Assembly: GCF_027947575.1 (NCBI RefSeq)
Contig: NZ_CP116256.1
Span: 2,046,001-2,110,000, forward strand
DNA from: Streptomyces rubrogriseus
Lineage (GTDB): Bacteria > Actinomycetota > Actinomycetes > Streptomycetales > Streptomycetaceae
Length of the DNA stretch: 64,000 nucleotides
Direction of reading: 5' to 3'
In this document: positions 20,785 through 28,869 of the stretch, in pieces
How positions within the stretch are numbered: the stretch's first letter is position 1
Layout: the number at the start of each line of letters is the position of its first letter
The notes under the pieces: model-generated
Seen by the model: only the letters and a program-made list of their open reading frames with translations
The model's database searches: none
What the model was told of the DNA's origin: nothing
Position numbers and translations under genes: made by a program

Positions 20785-21567
20785 GTGCCCTCGCCCGCCC
20801 TCACGGACCAGGTCTTCCTCGACACCACGGCCGACCGGCTCGCCGCCCTGCCCGCCGTCCGCGCGGTGACCCTCGGCGGCTCCCGGGCACAGGGCACGCA
20901 CGGACCGGACAGCGACTGGGACCTTGCGGTCTACTACCGGGGCGCCTTCGACCCGGCGGACCTCCGCGCCGTCGGCTGGCCGGGCGAGGTCTCGGAGCTC
21001 GGCGCCTGGGGCGGCGGCGTCTTCAACGGCGGCGGCTGGCTGACGATCGACGAGCGCCGCGTCGACGTGCACTACCGCGACCTCGACTCGGTCGAGCACG
21101 TGCTGACGGAAGCGCAGGCGGGCCGCTTCGGCGTCGAGCCGCTGATGTTCCACCTGGCGGGCATCCCGACCTACCTCGTGGTCGCCGAGCTGGCGATCAA
21201 CAAGGTGCTGCGCGGCGAACTGACCCGCCCCGACGGCTACCCGGAGGCCCTGCGCACCGCCGCACCCGAACACTGGTACGGCATGGCCACCGCCACCCTC
21301 GCCTACGCCAAGGCGGGCCACGCCCCCAAGGGAGCCCTCACCCAGGTCGCCGGCGCGCTCGCCCTCGCCACCACCCAGACGTCCCACGCGGTGTTGGCGG
21401 CACGGGGGGAGTGGGTGACGAACGAGAAGGGGCTGGTCGAGCGGGCCGGGCTGGACGGGATGGACGTGCTGCTCGCCGGTCTGACGCCGGAGCCGCGGGC
21501 TCTGGACGACGCGGTGACACGGGCCGGGACCCTGCTGCGGGACGCTCTGGACGCCGCCCGCTCCTGA
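20785..21567 (+). CDS. Nucleotidyltransferase-domain protein
   Basis: 260 residues from a GTG preceded by AGGAG. The minimal nucleotidyltransferase signature is TLGGSRAQGTHGPDSDWDLAVYYR (GGS followed by DxD), with a third acidic site in RRVDVHYRDLD. The rest, from VEHVLTEAQAGRFG on, is helical. Such proteins range from antibiotic nucleotidyltransferases to toxin-antitoxin partners; no partner gene is seen beside it. Confidence 0.85.
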   Translation: MPSPALTDQVFLDTTADRLAALPAVRAVTLGGSRAQGTHGPDSDWDLAVYYRGAFDPADLRAVGWPGEVSELGAWGGGVFNGGGWLTIDERRVDVHYRDLDSVEHVLTEAQAGRFGVEPLMFHLAGIPTYLVVAELAINKVLRGELTRPDGYPEALRTAAPEHWYGMATATLAYAKAGHAPKGALTQVAGALALATTQTSHAVLAARGEWVTNEKGLVERAGLDGMDVLLAGLTPEPRALDDAVTRAGTLLRDALDAARS

Positions 21568-21762
21568 CGGCCCCGCACCCACCGCCCCGCACCCACCGCA
21601 CCGCAGGCTCCGTGGCGCTCAACGGCCGTCATCCCCCCGAAACAAGCTCGTTTCCGCGCCTTCGAAAACCCGTCGTACGCTTGACAGCGCACCGCCCAGC
21701 CCGGCCACCGTCGCCCGAAGGCTCACCACCGCCTCGCCCGGACGACAGGAGCCCCGCACCCC

Positions 21763-23619
21763 GTGTTCCGCACCGCCGCCCACGCACTCCCGCCCTGGCT
21801 CGGCCACGCCTTGAACGCCCAGCGCGGCCCGGTGCCCTGGAACGCGGTGGTCCGGGGCGCGCTGGCCGGCGGGCCGCTGCTGATCGCCGCCCTGGTCGCC
21901 GGGCGGGCCTCCCTCGGGGTCGTCGCCGCGATCGCCGCCATGCTGGCCGGGATCAACGACCGGCCGGGCAGTCGCCGTACCTCCGTGCGGCGGATCGGCG
22001 TACCCGCGCTCGCGGGGGCGCTCGGGCTGCTCGTCGGGACGTACGCCGGCCAGCACCTCGGGGCCGTGGCGCTGACCCTGGTGCTGACCGGGCTCGGACT
22101 GGTCGCCGGGTGCGTCAGCGCCGTCGGGCCGGTGGCGTCCGGGGCGGGGACCCAGCTGCTGGTCACAGCGGCCGTGGGTGCCGGGATGCCGCTGCCGGAC
22201 CCCGGGTGGCGGAGCGTCCTCGCCTTCCTCGCCGGTGCCGGATGGCTGCTTCTGCTGCGGCTGGTCCTGCCCACCCCCACCTCCGTCACCGGCGACCTCC
22301 GTCTCGACTTCCGCTTCGACGGGGAACGGGCGGCCGTCGCCGACGTCTACGAGGCCGTCGCCGCGCTCCTCGACGCGGTCGGCACGGAACACGCCGTGGC
22401 CCGCCGGGCCGCGCTCACCGCCGCGCTCGACCACGCGCAGGACGCGCTCGCCGGACCCCGGCTGCGACGCCGCGCCGCCACCGCCGCCGAACGCCGACTG
22501 CACGCCCAGTACGCCGCCGCCCTGCCCCTCGGCGAGGCCGCGACGGCGCTCGCGTGGGCGGAGCGGGCGGTGCCCGCGCGGGCCGGCGAAGGCCCCCGGC
22601 GGCTCGCGGCGGCCGTCCGCGGCAACACCCACGCCGGGCCGCTGCCCGCCCCCAGCCGGACCGATCCCGCCCTGCGCGCCCTGGACGACGCCCTGCTGCA
22701 CGCGGCGCAGGCCTTCGACCGGGGCAGGGGCCCCGACCTGCACGTGCGGAGGCGATCGCCCCGCTCGGTGGCGCGGGCGGTGCTCGGCCCGGGCGGGCGG
22801 GAGTACGGGCTGCGGGCCGGGCTGTGCTTCGGCGCCAGTGCCGCCGTCGCGCAGGTGCTGCACCACGGTCACTGGTACGGCTCCCACCAGCACTGGTACT
22901 GGCTGCCCGCCACCGCCGTCTTCCTCGTCAAGCCCGACCTCGGCCCGCTCGTGTCCCGGGTGCTGTGCCGGGCGGCCGGGACGGTGCTCGGGGCGCTGCT
23001 GTTCGCCGGGTTCGCGGCCGTGCTGCCCCGGCCCGAGGGGCTGGTCGTCCTCGTCGCGGTCTGCGGTGCCCTGGTGCCGGTCGCCGCGCGGCACTTCGCC
23101 GCCCAGACCACCGTCGTCACCGTTCTCGTCCTCGCCCTGGTCATGATCGGCGGCGAACCGCAGGCCTCCGCCGGCCGCATCGGGGAGACGCTGCTGGCCT
23201 GCGCGATCGTGCTGGTGGCCGGGCACCTGCCGATGCCGGGGCAGCGGGGCGCGGGCATCCGGGCGGGAGTCGACGCCGCCGACGCGGCCGCGCACGCCTA
23301 CCTCACGCACGTACTGAGCGAGTCCGACGACCGCGCCGCCCGGTGGACGCTGCGCCGGGAGGCCTACCGGACGCTCGCCGAGGCCCGTGCCGCCATCGCC
23401 CGTGCCGCCGCCGAACTGCCCGCCCTGGCCCGGCACTCCGAGGGCACCGACGAGGTCGCGGCGGTCCTCGAACGGCTCGTCGACACCACCACCGCGTGCG
23501 CCGTGCACCTCGACGACGCCGGGCGGCTCACACCCCGCCACACCGAACGGCTCGCCGCGCTGCGGGACGAACTCGCCGAGCGGCGCGGACGCGTGGGACG
23601 GCACCGTACGTTGGCGTGA
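21763..23619 (+). CDS. FUSC family membrane transporter
   Basis: 618 residues from a GTG, GACAGGAG upstream. Two membrane blocks, about residues 30-165 (LLIAALVAGRASLGVVAAIAAML onward) and 355-490 (LCFGASAAVAQVLHHGHWYGS onward, LVVLVAVCGALVPVAARHF), are separated by a cytoplasmic Arg/Ala-rich domain. The second block includes the FUSC signature region with HWYWLPATAVFLVKPD. The family relates to aromatic acid efflux proteins and fusaric acid resistance. The stop TGA overlaps the next ATG by one base. Confidence 0.9.
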   Translation: MFRTAAHALPPWLGHALNAQRGPVPWNAVVRGALAGGPLLIAALVAGRASLGVVAAIAAMLAGINDRPGSRRTSVRRIGVPALAGALGLLVGTYAGQHLGAVALTLVLTGLGLVAGCVSAVGPVASGAGTQLLVTAAVGAGMPLPDPGWRSVLAFLAGAGWLLLLRLVLPTPTSVTGDLRLDFRFDGERAAVADVYEAVAALLDAVGTEHAVARRAALTAALDHAQDALAGPRLRRRAATAAERRLHAQYAAALPLGEAATALAWAERAVPARAGEGPRRLAAAVRGNTHAGPLPAPSRTDPALRALDDALLHAAQAFDRGRGPDLHVRRRSPRSVARAVLGPGGREYGLRAGLCFGASAAVAQVLHHGHWYGSHQHWYWLPATAVFLVKPDLGPLVSRVLCRAAGTVLGALLFAGFAAVLPRPEGLVVLVAVCGALVPVAARHFAAQTTVVTVLVLALVMIGGEPQASAGRIGETLLACAIVLVAGHLPMPGQRGAGIRAGVDAADAAAHAYLTHVLSESDDRAARWTLRREAYRTLAEARAAIARAAAELPALARHSEGTDEVAAVLERLVDTTTACAVHLDDAGRLTPRHTERLAALRDELAERRGRVGRHRTLA

Positions 23620-24980
23620 TGACGCCTTCTTCCCCCGAGCCCGCCGATCTCGTCATCACCGGCTGCACCGTCCTCGTGCACGACGACCGTGGACGGATCG
23701 GCTTCGAGCAGGACGCGGCCGTCGTCGTACGCGGCGGAGTCGTCGACTCCGTGACCACCGCCGCGGCAGGGGCCTCGGTGCCCGCCGCCGACCGCATCGA
23801 CGCACGCGGTCAGGTCGCCCTCCCCGGGCTGATCAACTGCCACACCCACACGCCCATGGTCGCCCTGCGCGGACTCGCCGAGGACCTGCCCACCGAGGAG
23901 TGGTTCAACGACGTCGTCTGGCCCGTCGAGTCCAACCTCACCGAGCGGGACGTGACCCTGGGCGCCCGGCTGGCCTGCGCCGAGATGATCCGCGCGGGCG
24001 TCACGGCCTTCGCGGACAGCTACTTCCACATGGACGCCGTGGCCGCGGTCGTCGACCGGTGCGGGATGCGGGCCCAGCTCGGGCAGGCGTACTTCTCCTC
24101 GCAGGGGCCCGAGGGCCTGGCGGCGTCGCTGGACTTCGCGCTGCGCCGCCGCGGCTCCGCCGGCGGCCGGATCACCACCGCCCTCGCCCCGCACGCCCCC
24201 TACACGGTGGTCGACGCCGACCTCGCCGCGACCGCGGAACTCGCCCGCGACCACGGACTGCCCGTGCACCTGCACGCCGCCGAGAACCGCGACCAGACCG
24301 ACACGAGCCTCGCCCGGCACGGGGTCACCCCCATCGGGGTCCTGGAACGCACCGGAGTCCTCGCCACCGACGTGCTCATCGCCCACGGCACCGGCATCAC
24401 CGAGGACGACCTGCCGCTCCTCGCGAGCGCGGGCGGCCGTACGGCGGTGGCGACCGCGCCCCGCGGCTACCTCAAGTTCGGCTGGCCCGGCACCACACCG
24501 GTGCGCGCGCTGCGTGACATCGGCGTCCCCGTGGGGCTGGCCACGGACGGTGCCGCGTCCAACAACTCCCTCGACGTGTGGGAGTCGATGGCGCTCACGT
24601 CCCTGATCCAGAAGTCCACCGAGGGTGATCCGCGCTGGCTGACCTCCCGCCAGGCCCTCCACCACGCCACCGTGCAGAGCGCCCGGGCCGTCGGGCTCGG
24701 GGACGCCGTGGGGCGCATCGCACCCGGGTGGCGGGCGGACCTGATCCTGGTCGACCTCACCGGACCGCACACCCAGCCCGTGCACGACCTCGCCGCCACC
24801 CTGGTGCACAGCGCGCGCTCCGCCGACGTGCGCACGACGATCGTCGACGGACGCGTCCTCATGCGGGACCGCGAACTGCTCACCGTGGACGTGCCCGAGG
24901 TGGTCCGGGAACTGGAGGAGCGGCTGCCCGCCCTGACCGACCGCGGGCACGGCCGGCGCATCCAGGAGTACGACACCTGA
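23619..24980 (+). CDS. Amidohydrolase family protein (TRZ/ATZ, SAH/MTA deaminase-like)
   Basis: 453 residues. Metal ligands: HTHTPM (about residues 74-76), HLHAAE, the AHGTGI His and the Asp in ATDGAASNN. This is the ATZ/TRZ-type metal-dependent deaminase set (adenosylhomocysteine, MTA, guanine or triazine substrates); TPMVALRGLAEDLPTEEWFND matches the SAH/MTA deaminase-like group. The start overlaps the upstream stop (TGATG), so it is probably cotranscribed with the FUSC gene. The exact substrate is not readable from sequence. Confidence 0.88.
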   Translation: MTPSSPEPADLVITGCTVLVHDDRGRIGFEQDAAVVVRGGVVDSVTTAAAGASVPAADRIDARGQVALPGLINCHTHTPMVALRGLAEDLPTEEWFNDVVWPVESNLTERDVTLGARLACAEMIRAGVTAFADSYFHMDAVAAVVDRCGMRAQLGQAYFSSQGPEGLAASLDFALRRRGSAGGRITTALAPHAPYTVVDADLAATAELARDHGLPVHLHAAENRDQTDTSLARHGVTPIGVLERTGVLATDVLIAHGTGITEDDLPLLASAGGRTAVATAPRGYLKFGWPGTTPVRALRDIGVPVGLATDGAASNNSLDVWESMALTSLIQKSTEGDPRWLTSRQALHHATVQSARAVGLGDAVGRIAPGWRADLILVDLTGPHTQPVHDLAATLVHSARSADVRTTIVDGRVLMRDRELLTVDVPEVVRELEERLPALTDRGHGRRIQEYDT

Positions 24981-25044
24981 AAGGCCTGTTCAGAGCTTGT
25001 TCGCAGCCTGTTCGGCGACCCGCTGAAAAGAATCTTGCCGGGCA

Positions 25045-25072
25045 GCGATGAGTTCCGCTCCGCCCTTCGGTC
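25045..25072 (+). promoter_or_regulatory. Element GCGATGAGTTCCG-N10-CGGTC upstream of the DUF899 gene
   Basis: Second copy of the element found before the DoxX gene (16756-16783), with identical spacing, 45 nt before this start codon. Confidence 0.4.
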
Positions 25073-25117
25073 ACCACCCGGACGGCCCGACCGCGTCGTC
25101 GTACAGGAGGCTGGAGT

Positions 25118-25807
25118 ATGTCGCTGCCCGAGATCGTCACCCGCGCGGACTGGCGCGCGGCGCGCGAGGCCTTACTGGCCAAGGAGAAGGCGGCCACCCG
25201 CGCGCGTGACGCCCTCAACGCCGAGCGGCGCGGGCTGCCCATGGTGGAGGTCGACAAGGAGTACGTGTTCGAGGGCGGCGACGGCAAGGCCACCCTGCTC
25301 GACCTCTTCGAGGGCCGGGAACAGCTCGTCGTCTACCACTTCATGTTCGCGCCCGAGTGGGACGCCGGCTGCCGCAGTTGCTCGGCGTTCCTGGACCAGA
25401 TCGCCCATCTCGCCCACCTCAGGGCCCGCGGTACGTCCTTCGCGGCCGTCTCCCGGGCGCCCTACCCGAGGATCCTGCCGTTCAAGGCGCGGATGGGCTG
25501 GACACTGCCCTGGTACTCGTCGTACGTCAGCGACTTCAACACCGACTTCGAGGCGACCCTGGAGCACGAGGGCGAGCTGGTCGAGCGGCCGGGGCTCAGC
25601 TGCTTCCTGCGGGACCGCGAGCGGGTCTTCCACACCTACTCGACGTACGAGCGCGGCCTCGACGGGCTCGGATCCACCACCAGCCTGCTCGACCTGACCG
25701 CGCTAGGCCGGCGGGAGTCGTGGGAGAAACCGGAGGGGCGCGCGTCGGCTCTCGGTGCGCCTGCGGGCAGCCGGAGAGTGCGCTATCACGACGAGTACGA
25801 GGACTGA
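25118..25807 (+). CDS. DUF899 thioredoxin-like protein
   Basis: 229 residues. The N-terminus, ITRADW-like EIVTRADWRAAREALLAKEKA, and the body KEYVFEGGDGKATLLDLFEGREQLVVYHFMFAPEWDAGCRSCSAFLD define DUF899. The family has a thioredoxin fold; here the active-site position reads GCRSCS, so a CxxC pair is kept. Near the C-terminus, FHTYSTYERGLDGL is typical. Probably a redox or stress protein. It shares an upstream element with the DoxX gene. Confidence 0.9.
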   Translation: MSLPEIVTRADWRAAREALLAKEKAATRARDALNAERRGLPMVEVDKEYVFEGGDGKATLLDLFEGREQLVVYHFMFAPEWDAGCRSCSAFLDQIAHLAHLRARGTSFAAVSRAPYPRILPFKARMGWTLPWYSSYVSDFNTDFEATLEHEGELVERPGLSCFLRDRERVFHTYSTYERGLDGLGSTTSLLDLTALGRRESWEKPEGRASALGAPAGSRRVRYHDEYED

Positions 25808-25847
25808 GACGCTCGGTGGCGAAAACGGCCGGACGGCCGAGGCACCG

Positions 25848-25867
25848 TTCACACTTTGCGGTGAACA
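25848..25867. promoter_or_regulatory. Inverted repeat GTTCAC-N8-GTGAAC
   Basis: Same 6-8-6 architecture as 15920-15939; here about 95 nt before the 60-residue gene at 25963. Confidence 0.35.
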
Positions 25868-25962
25868 GGTGTCAACTATGTCTCAGTACCATCACCACGC
25901 GAGGCGTCCGCTCCATGGTTGGCGTTTAACTCTACGAGTACAGCGCTACATGGAGGTGCGGA

Positions 25963-26145
25963 GTGAACGGGCGAACGGTGCTCGAACGCTTTCCCGCCGG
26001 CGGACCGCGGGGATCCTGGCCGGCGGAGGAGTTCGCACAGGCGCGGCGTCTGGAAGGCATGCCCGCCGAGGTCGTGATGGACCTCGCGACGGACATGTTC
26101 CTGGTCGTCGTGCGCCGCGACACCGCGGGTGACGCGGCGGCCTGA
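25963..26145 (+). CDS. Conserved small hypothetical protein (60 aa)
   Basis: Starts with GTG, with GGAGG 7 nt upstream. MNGRTVLERFPAGGPRGSWPAEEFAQ, then MPAEVVMDLATDMFLVVV. The C-terminal half predicts a short helix and a beta strand. No domain recognised. It lies beside an abaA/whiJ-type locus and converges on the 146-residue gene, so it may belong to that system. Confidence 0.6.
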   Translation: MNGRTVLERFPAGGPRGSWPAEEFAQARRLEGMPAEVVMDLATDMFLVVVRRDTAGDAAA

Positions 26146-26163
26146 CGCGCCGCCGCCCGGCTC

Positions 26164-26604
26164 CTACGCGCTCACCGCCCGCGACCAGGTGGGCGTCGTG
26201 TTCGTCAGCCGGCACAGGGCCAGGTATAGCGGGATCGGCGGCGTGTAGGGGACCGTGCCGTCCGAGCGGTGGAGGAGGGCGGGCAGGCTCGTGGAGCCCG
26301 GCACCACCGCACCGGTCGCGTAACGCGCGGGGGCGGGCCACTCCAGCGCGTAGTCGGAGTCGGACGGAACGATCCACCACCAGTGCGTCTCATCGGCGTA
26401 GACGCACCCCACGCGTGGCAGCCGGGGCAGTACCTGCTGGCCGAGGCGGGCGGGAACGGCCACCGCGTCGCAGCCCAGCGGTGCCGTCATACCGTCCGGC
26501 ACGGGCAGTCTCCGAGGTGTTCCGGCGGTGTGCCGTCCGCGCTGGAGGCGGACCATCGTGTCCAGACCCAGCGGTCGGACGCCGGACGCGGCCCTCATAG
26601 CCAT
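26164..26604 (-). CDS. Hypothetical protein of an abaA/whiJ-type locus
   Basis: 146 residues, no named domain recognised. The central part, GCVYADETHWWWIVPSDSDYAL, has an aromatic cluster, and the C-terminus is YLALCRLTNTTPTWSRA. Two starts are possible: ATG 26604, or ATG 26598, which overlaps the upstream stop as ATGA. Either way it is translationally coupled to the ATP-binding protein gene, which implies joint function. Confidence 0.75.
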   Translation of the reverse strand: MAMRAASGVRPLGLDTMVRLQRGRHTAGTPRRLPVPDGMTAPLGCDAVAVPARLGQQVLPRLPRVGCVYADETHWWWIVPSDSDYALEWPAPARYATGAVVPGSTSLPALLHRSDGTVPYTPPIPLYLALCRLTNTTPTWSRAVSA

Positions 26605-27308
26605 TCGGTCCCCGTTCCACGGAGTGTTTCCCGGCCCTGGCGGCTCTCTGTGGCCCGCCGGGGCTCTGTGATCCCCCGGGCCCCGCGCGGCCGGTGGTCT
26701 TCCCGACGGCGGGACTCGGCCTCGCCCTCGTCCCCCGTGTCATCCGTCGGGGCGGGCTTCGGCCGGGCGCCCCAGCCCAGGTCGTTGTGGGGCTCCGCGG
26801 GGTCGCGCGGTTCGTCGGCCTTGCGCGGCAGTTCCGCCCAGACCAGCAGTCCGGGGCCGTGCTCGTGGGCGCCCCAGGCCTCGCACAGGGCATCGACGAG
26901 GATCAGGCCCCTGCCGTGCTCGTCCTCGGGCTGCTGATCGGCCGAGGGGTGGGGCTGGCCCGGGGCGCAGCCCTCGTCGCGCACGGCTATGCGGACCAGG
27001 TCGTCGGCGTCGTGCAGCTCGCACACTATGTGTCTGCTCGCCGTGTGCACGATCGCGTTGGTCACCAGCTCGGAGACGACCAGGGCCGCGGTGTCACAGG
27101 TGTCCTCGCACACTGCCCAGCCGCTCAGCCGGGCCCGTGTCAGGCGTCTGGCCTGTGAGGGAGAACCCGGATGAGCGGCCAGCTCGAAACGGAACCGGCG
27201 CTCGGCGGCGGCGGCTCCCGAAGCGCCGGCTCCCATGGCGGCACCGAGGCCCAGGGAGCCCGCGGCGGCGTCTGTTCCTAAGGGCGCGGACGGAATCACG
27301 CTTGCCAC
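26595..27308 (-). CDS. ATP-binding protein, RsbW/HATPase_c_2-like (AbaA-locus type)
   Basis: 237 residues from a GTG (VASVIPSAPLG); an in-frame TTG at 27335 is the alternative. The GHKL ATPase core lies at about residues 40-165: N-box VSELVTNAIVHT, G1 VRDEGCAPG, G2 EHGRGLILVDALCEAWG. This is the anti-sigma-factor-like kinase family found in whiJ/abaA clusters of streptomycetes. The C-terminal 70 residues are charged and disordered. It is divergent from the HTH regulator gene, with palindromes between them. Confidence 0.88.
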   Translation of the reverse strand: MASVIPSAPLGTDAAAGSLGLGAAMGAGASGAAAAERRFRFELAAHPGSPSQARRLTRARLSGWAVCEDTCDTAALVVSELVTNAIVHTASRHIVCELHDADDLVRIAVRDEGCAPGQPHPSADQQPEDEHGRGLILVDALCEAWGAHEHGPGLLVWAELPRKADEPRDPAEPHNDLGWGARPKPAPTDDTGDEGEAESRRREDHRPRGARGITEPRRATESRQGRETLRGTGTEWL

Positions 27309-27324
27309 TATCGCCCCGCCGTGA

Positions 27325-27360
27325 ACACTTGGCAAGTGTCACTCTGAAAAATGCAGAGTG
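27325..27360. promoter_or_regulatory. Two adjacent palindromes, candidate operators
   Basis: ACACTTGGCAAGTGT (27325-27339, 7-bp arms, 1-nt centre) and CACTCTG-N7-CAGAGTG (27340-27360) lie directly upstream of the ATP-binding protein start and inside the divergent gap. They are likely binding sites for the HTH-DUF5753 protein encoded next door (inference). Confidence 0.55.
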
Positions 27361-27591
27361 CTGTGTGACGTTCTGGACGGCCGTGGCACACTGCTCGCAA
27401 CAGCACGTCGAGCGGCGCCACTTCAGGTCGTCGAAGACCTCGCCAGGTTTTCGAACAGACCTTCGAATGGCGCCGCCGGGCTGTCCGCACCAGGACACGC
27501 CGGGCCTCGCCGCGGCTGTCCGTACAGAAGAACAGGGACGCAAGGACTCTGGGACGCAGGGAATCTTTCGGGACTCTTCAGGAGGTGGGCG

Positions 27592-28452
27592 GTGAGCGAG
27601 CCGCGGTCCGCGCCGACGGTCGGCCAGGTCGTACTCGGCCGGCGCCTGCTGGACCTGCGGGAACGTGCCGGTCTCAAGCGCGAGGAAGCCGCCCGCATCC
27701 TGCGCGTCGCCCCCGCCACGGTCCGCCGCATGGAGATGGCCGAGGTCGCCCTCAAGATCCCGTACCTCCAGCTCCTGCTGAAGGCCTACGGCGTCGGCGA
27801 CGAGGAGGCCGACGCTTTCGTCCAGCTGGCCGAGGACGCCAACAAACCGGGGTGGTGGCAGCGCTTCCACGACATCCTCCCCGGCTGGTTCTCGCTGTAC
27901 GTCAGCCTGGAGGGCGCGGCCTCGCTGATCCGTGCCTACGAGCCCCACTTCGTCCCCGGAGTGCTGCAGACCGAGGACTACGCACGCGGCGTGCTGCGCT
28001 CGGGCGCCATCGGGCAGACCCGGCCCGACGACATCGAGCGCCACGTCGACCTGCGCATGCAACGCCAGGAACTGCTCACCCGTAAGGACGCACCCCGGCT
28101 GTGGGTCGTGATGGACGAAACCGCGCTGCGCCGCCCCGTCGGGGGGCCGGAGGTGATGCGTGCCCAGATCGACCGGCTGCTCGAGGCCACGAAGCTGCCC
28201 AACGTGACGCTGCAGATCGCCCCGTTCTCGAGCGGGCCGCACCCCGGCACGTACGGGCCCTTCGTGCTGTTCCGATTCGCCATGCCGGAACTGCCGGACA
28301 TGGTCTACAGCGAGTACCTGACCGGCGCCGTCTATCTCGACGCGCGCGCGGAGGTGGCGACCCACCTCGAGGTCATGGACCGCATGGCGGCGCAGGCCGC
28401 CACGGCACATCGCACGAAGGAGATCCTCCGGGATCTCCGCAAGGAGCTGTGA
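27592..28452 (+). CDS. WhiJ-like regulator: HTH (XRE) plus DUF5753
   Basis: 286 residues from a GTG with AGGAGG 6 nt upstream. The HTH is at about residues 12-65 (LGRRLLDLRERAGLKREEAARI, then RVAPATVRRMEMAEVAL). DUF5753 fills the remainder: EDANKPGWWQRFHDILPGWFSLYVSLEGAA, IRAYEPHFVPGVLQTEDYARGVL, and LQIAPFSSGPHPG. WhiJ and its paralogues control development in Streptomyces together with small DUF397 partners; the next gene is one. Confidence 0.93.
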   Translation: MSEPRSAPTVGQVVLGRRLLDLRERAGLKREEAARILRVAPATVRRMEMAEVALKIPYLQLLLKAYGVGDEEADAFVQLAEDANKPGWWQRFHDILPGWFSLYVSLEGAASLIRAYEPHFVPGVLQTEDYARGVLRSGAIGQTRPDDIERHVDLRMQRQELLTRKDAPRLWVVMDETALRRPVGGPEVMRAQIDRLLEATKLPNVTLQIAPFSSGPHPGTYGPFVLFRFAMPELPDMVYSEYLTGAVYLDARAEVATHLEVMDRMAAQAATAHRTKEILRDLRKEL

Positions 28453-28728
28453 ATGAACCGCATCAAGCCCCAGCGCTCGCCACTCAACCGCGCCGAGCGG
28501 ATCTACAACGGCATGCCCGCCCGTGACCTGGGCAGCGAGGGCTGGCACAAGCCGTGGAGCGGAGGCAACGGAGGCAACTGCCTGGAGGCCATGAAGCTCG
28601 CCGACGGCCGGATCGCGGTACGGCAGTCCACCGACCCGGACGGGCCGGCCCTGATTTACACCTCCGCCGAGATGACGGCCTTCATTGAGGGAGCGAAGGC
28701 GGGAGAGGCGGACTTCCTTCTGTCCTGA
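28453..28728 (+). CDS. DUF397 protein, WhiJ-partner type
   Basis: 91 residues, ATG immediately after the stop of the WhiJ-like gene. The DUF397 core is KPWSGGNGGNCLEAMKLADGRIAVRQSTDPDGPAL followed by YTSAEMTAFIEGAKAGE. In characterised loci the DUF397 protein relieves repression by the cognate HTH protein; here that is inferred from gene pairing. The N-terminal 35 residues are longer than the usual compact form. Confidence 0.92.
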   Translation: MNRIKPQRSPLNRAERIYNGMPARDLGSEGWHKPWSGGNGGNCLEAMKLADGRIAVRQSTDPDGPALIYTSAEMTAFIEGAKAGEADFLLS

Positions 28729-28869
28729 AACGTGCACCCCGTTTGATTGTTGTTTTTAAGCTGTTGGCACTGAACTGAGTTGATCACCCATCGCCCCGCA
28801 CGGACGTACGGCCGGTTTCCCGGCGGAAAGGACCGAGTACCTCCAGGCCGACGTCCGGCCGCACCCCGG

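Noticed and set aside
21411..23618. Long plus-strand frame leading into the amidohydrolase
   Set aside because: Its first 736 codons are Arg/Pro/Gly-rich and overlap the FUSC gene in another frame; only the part from ATG 23619 is family-like.
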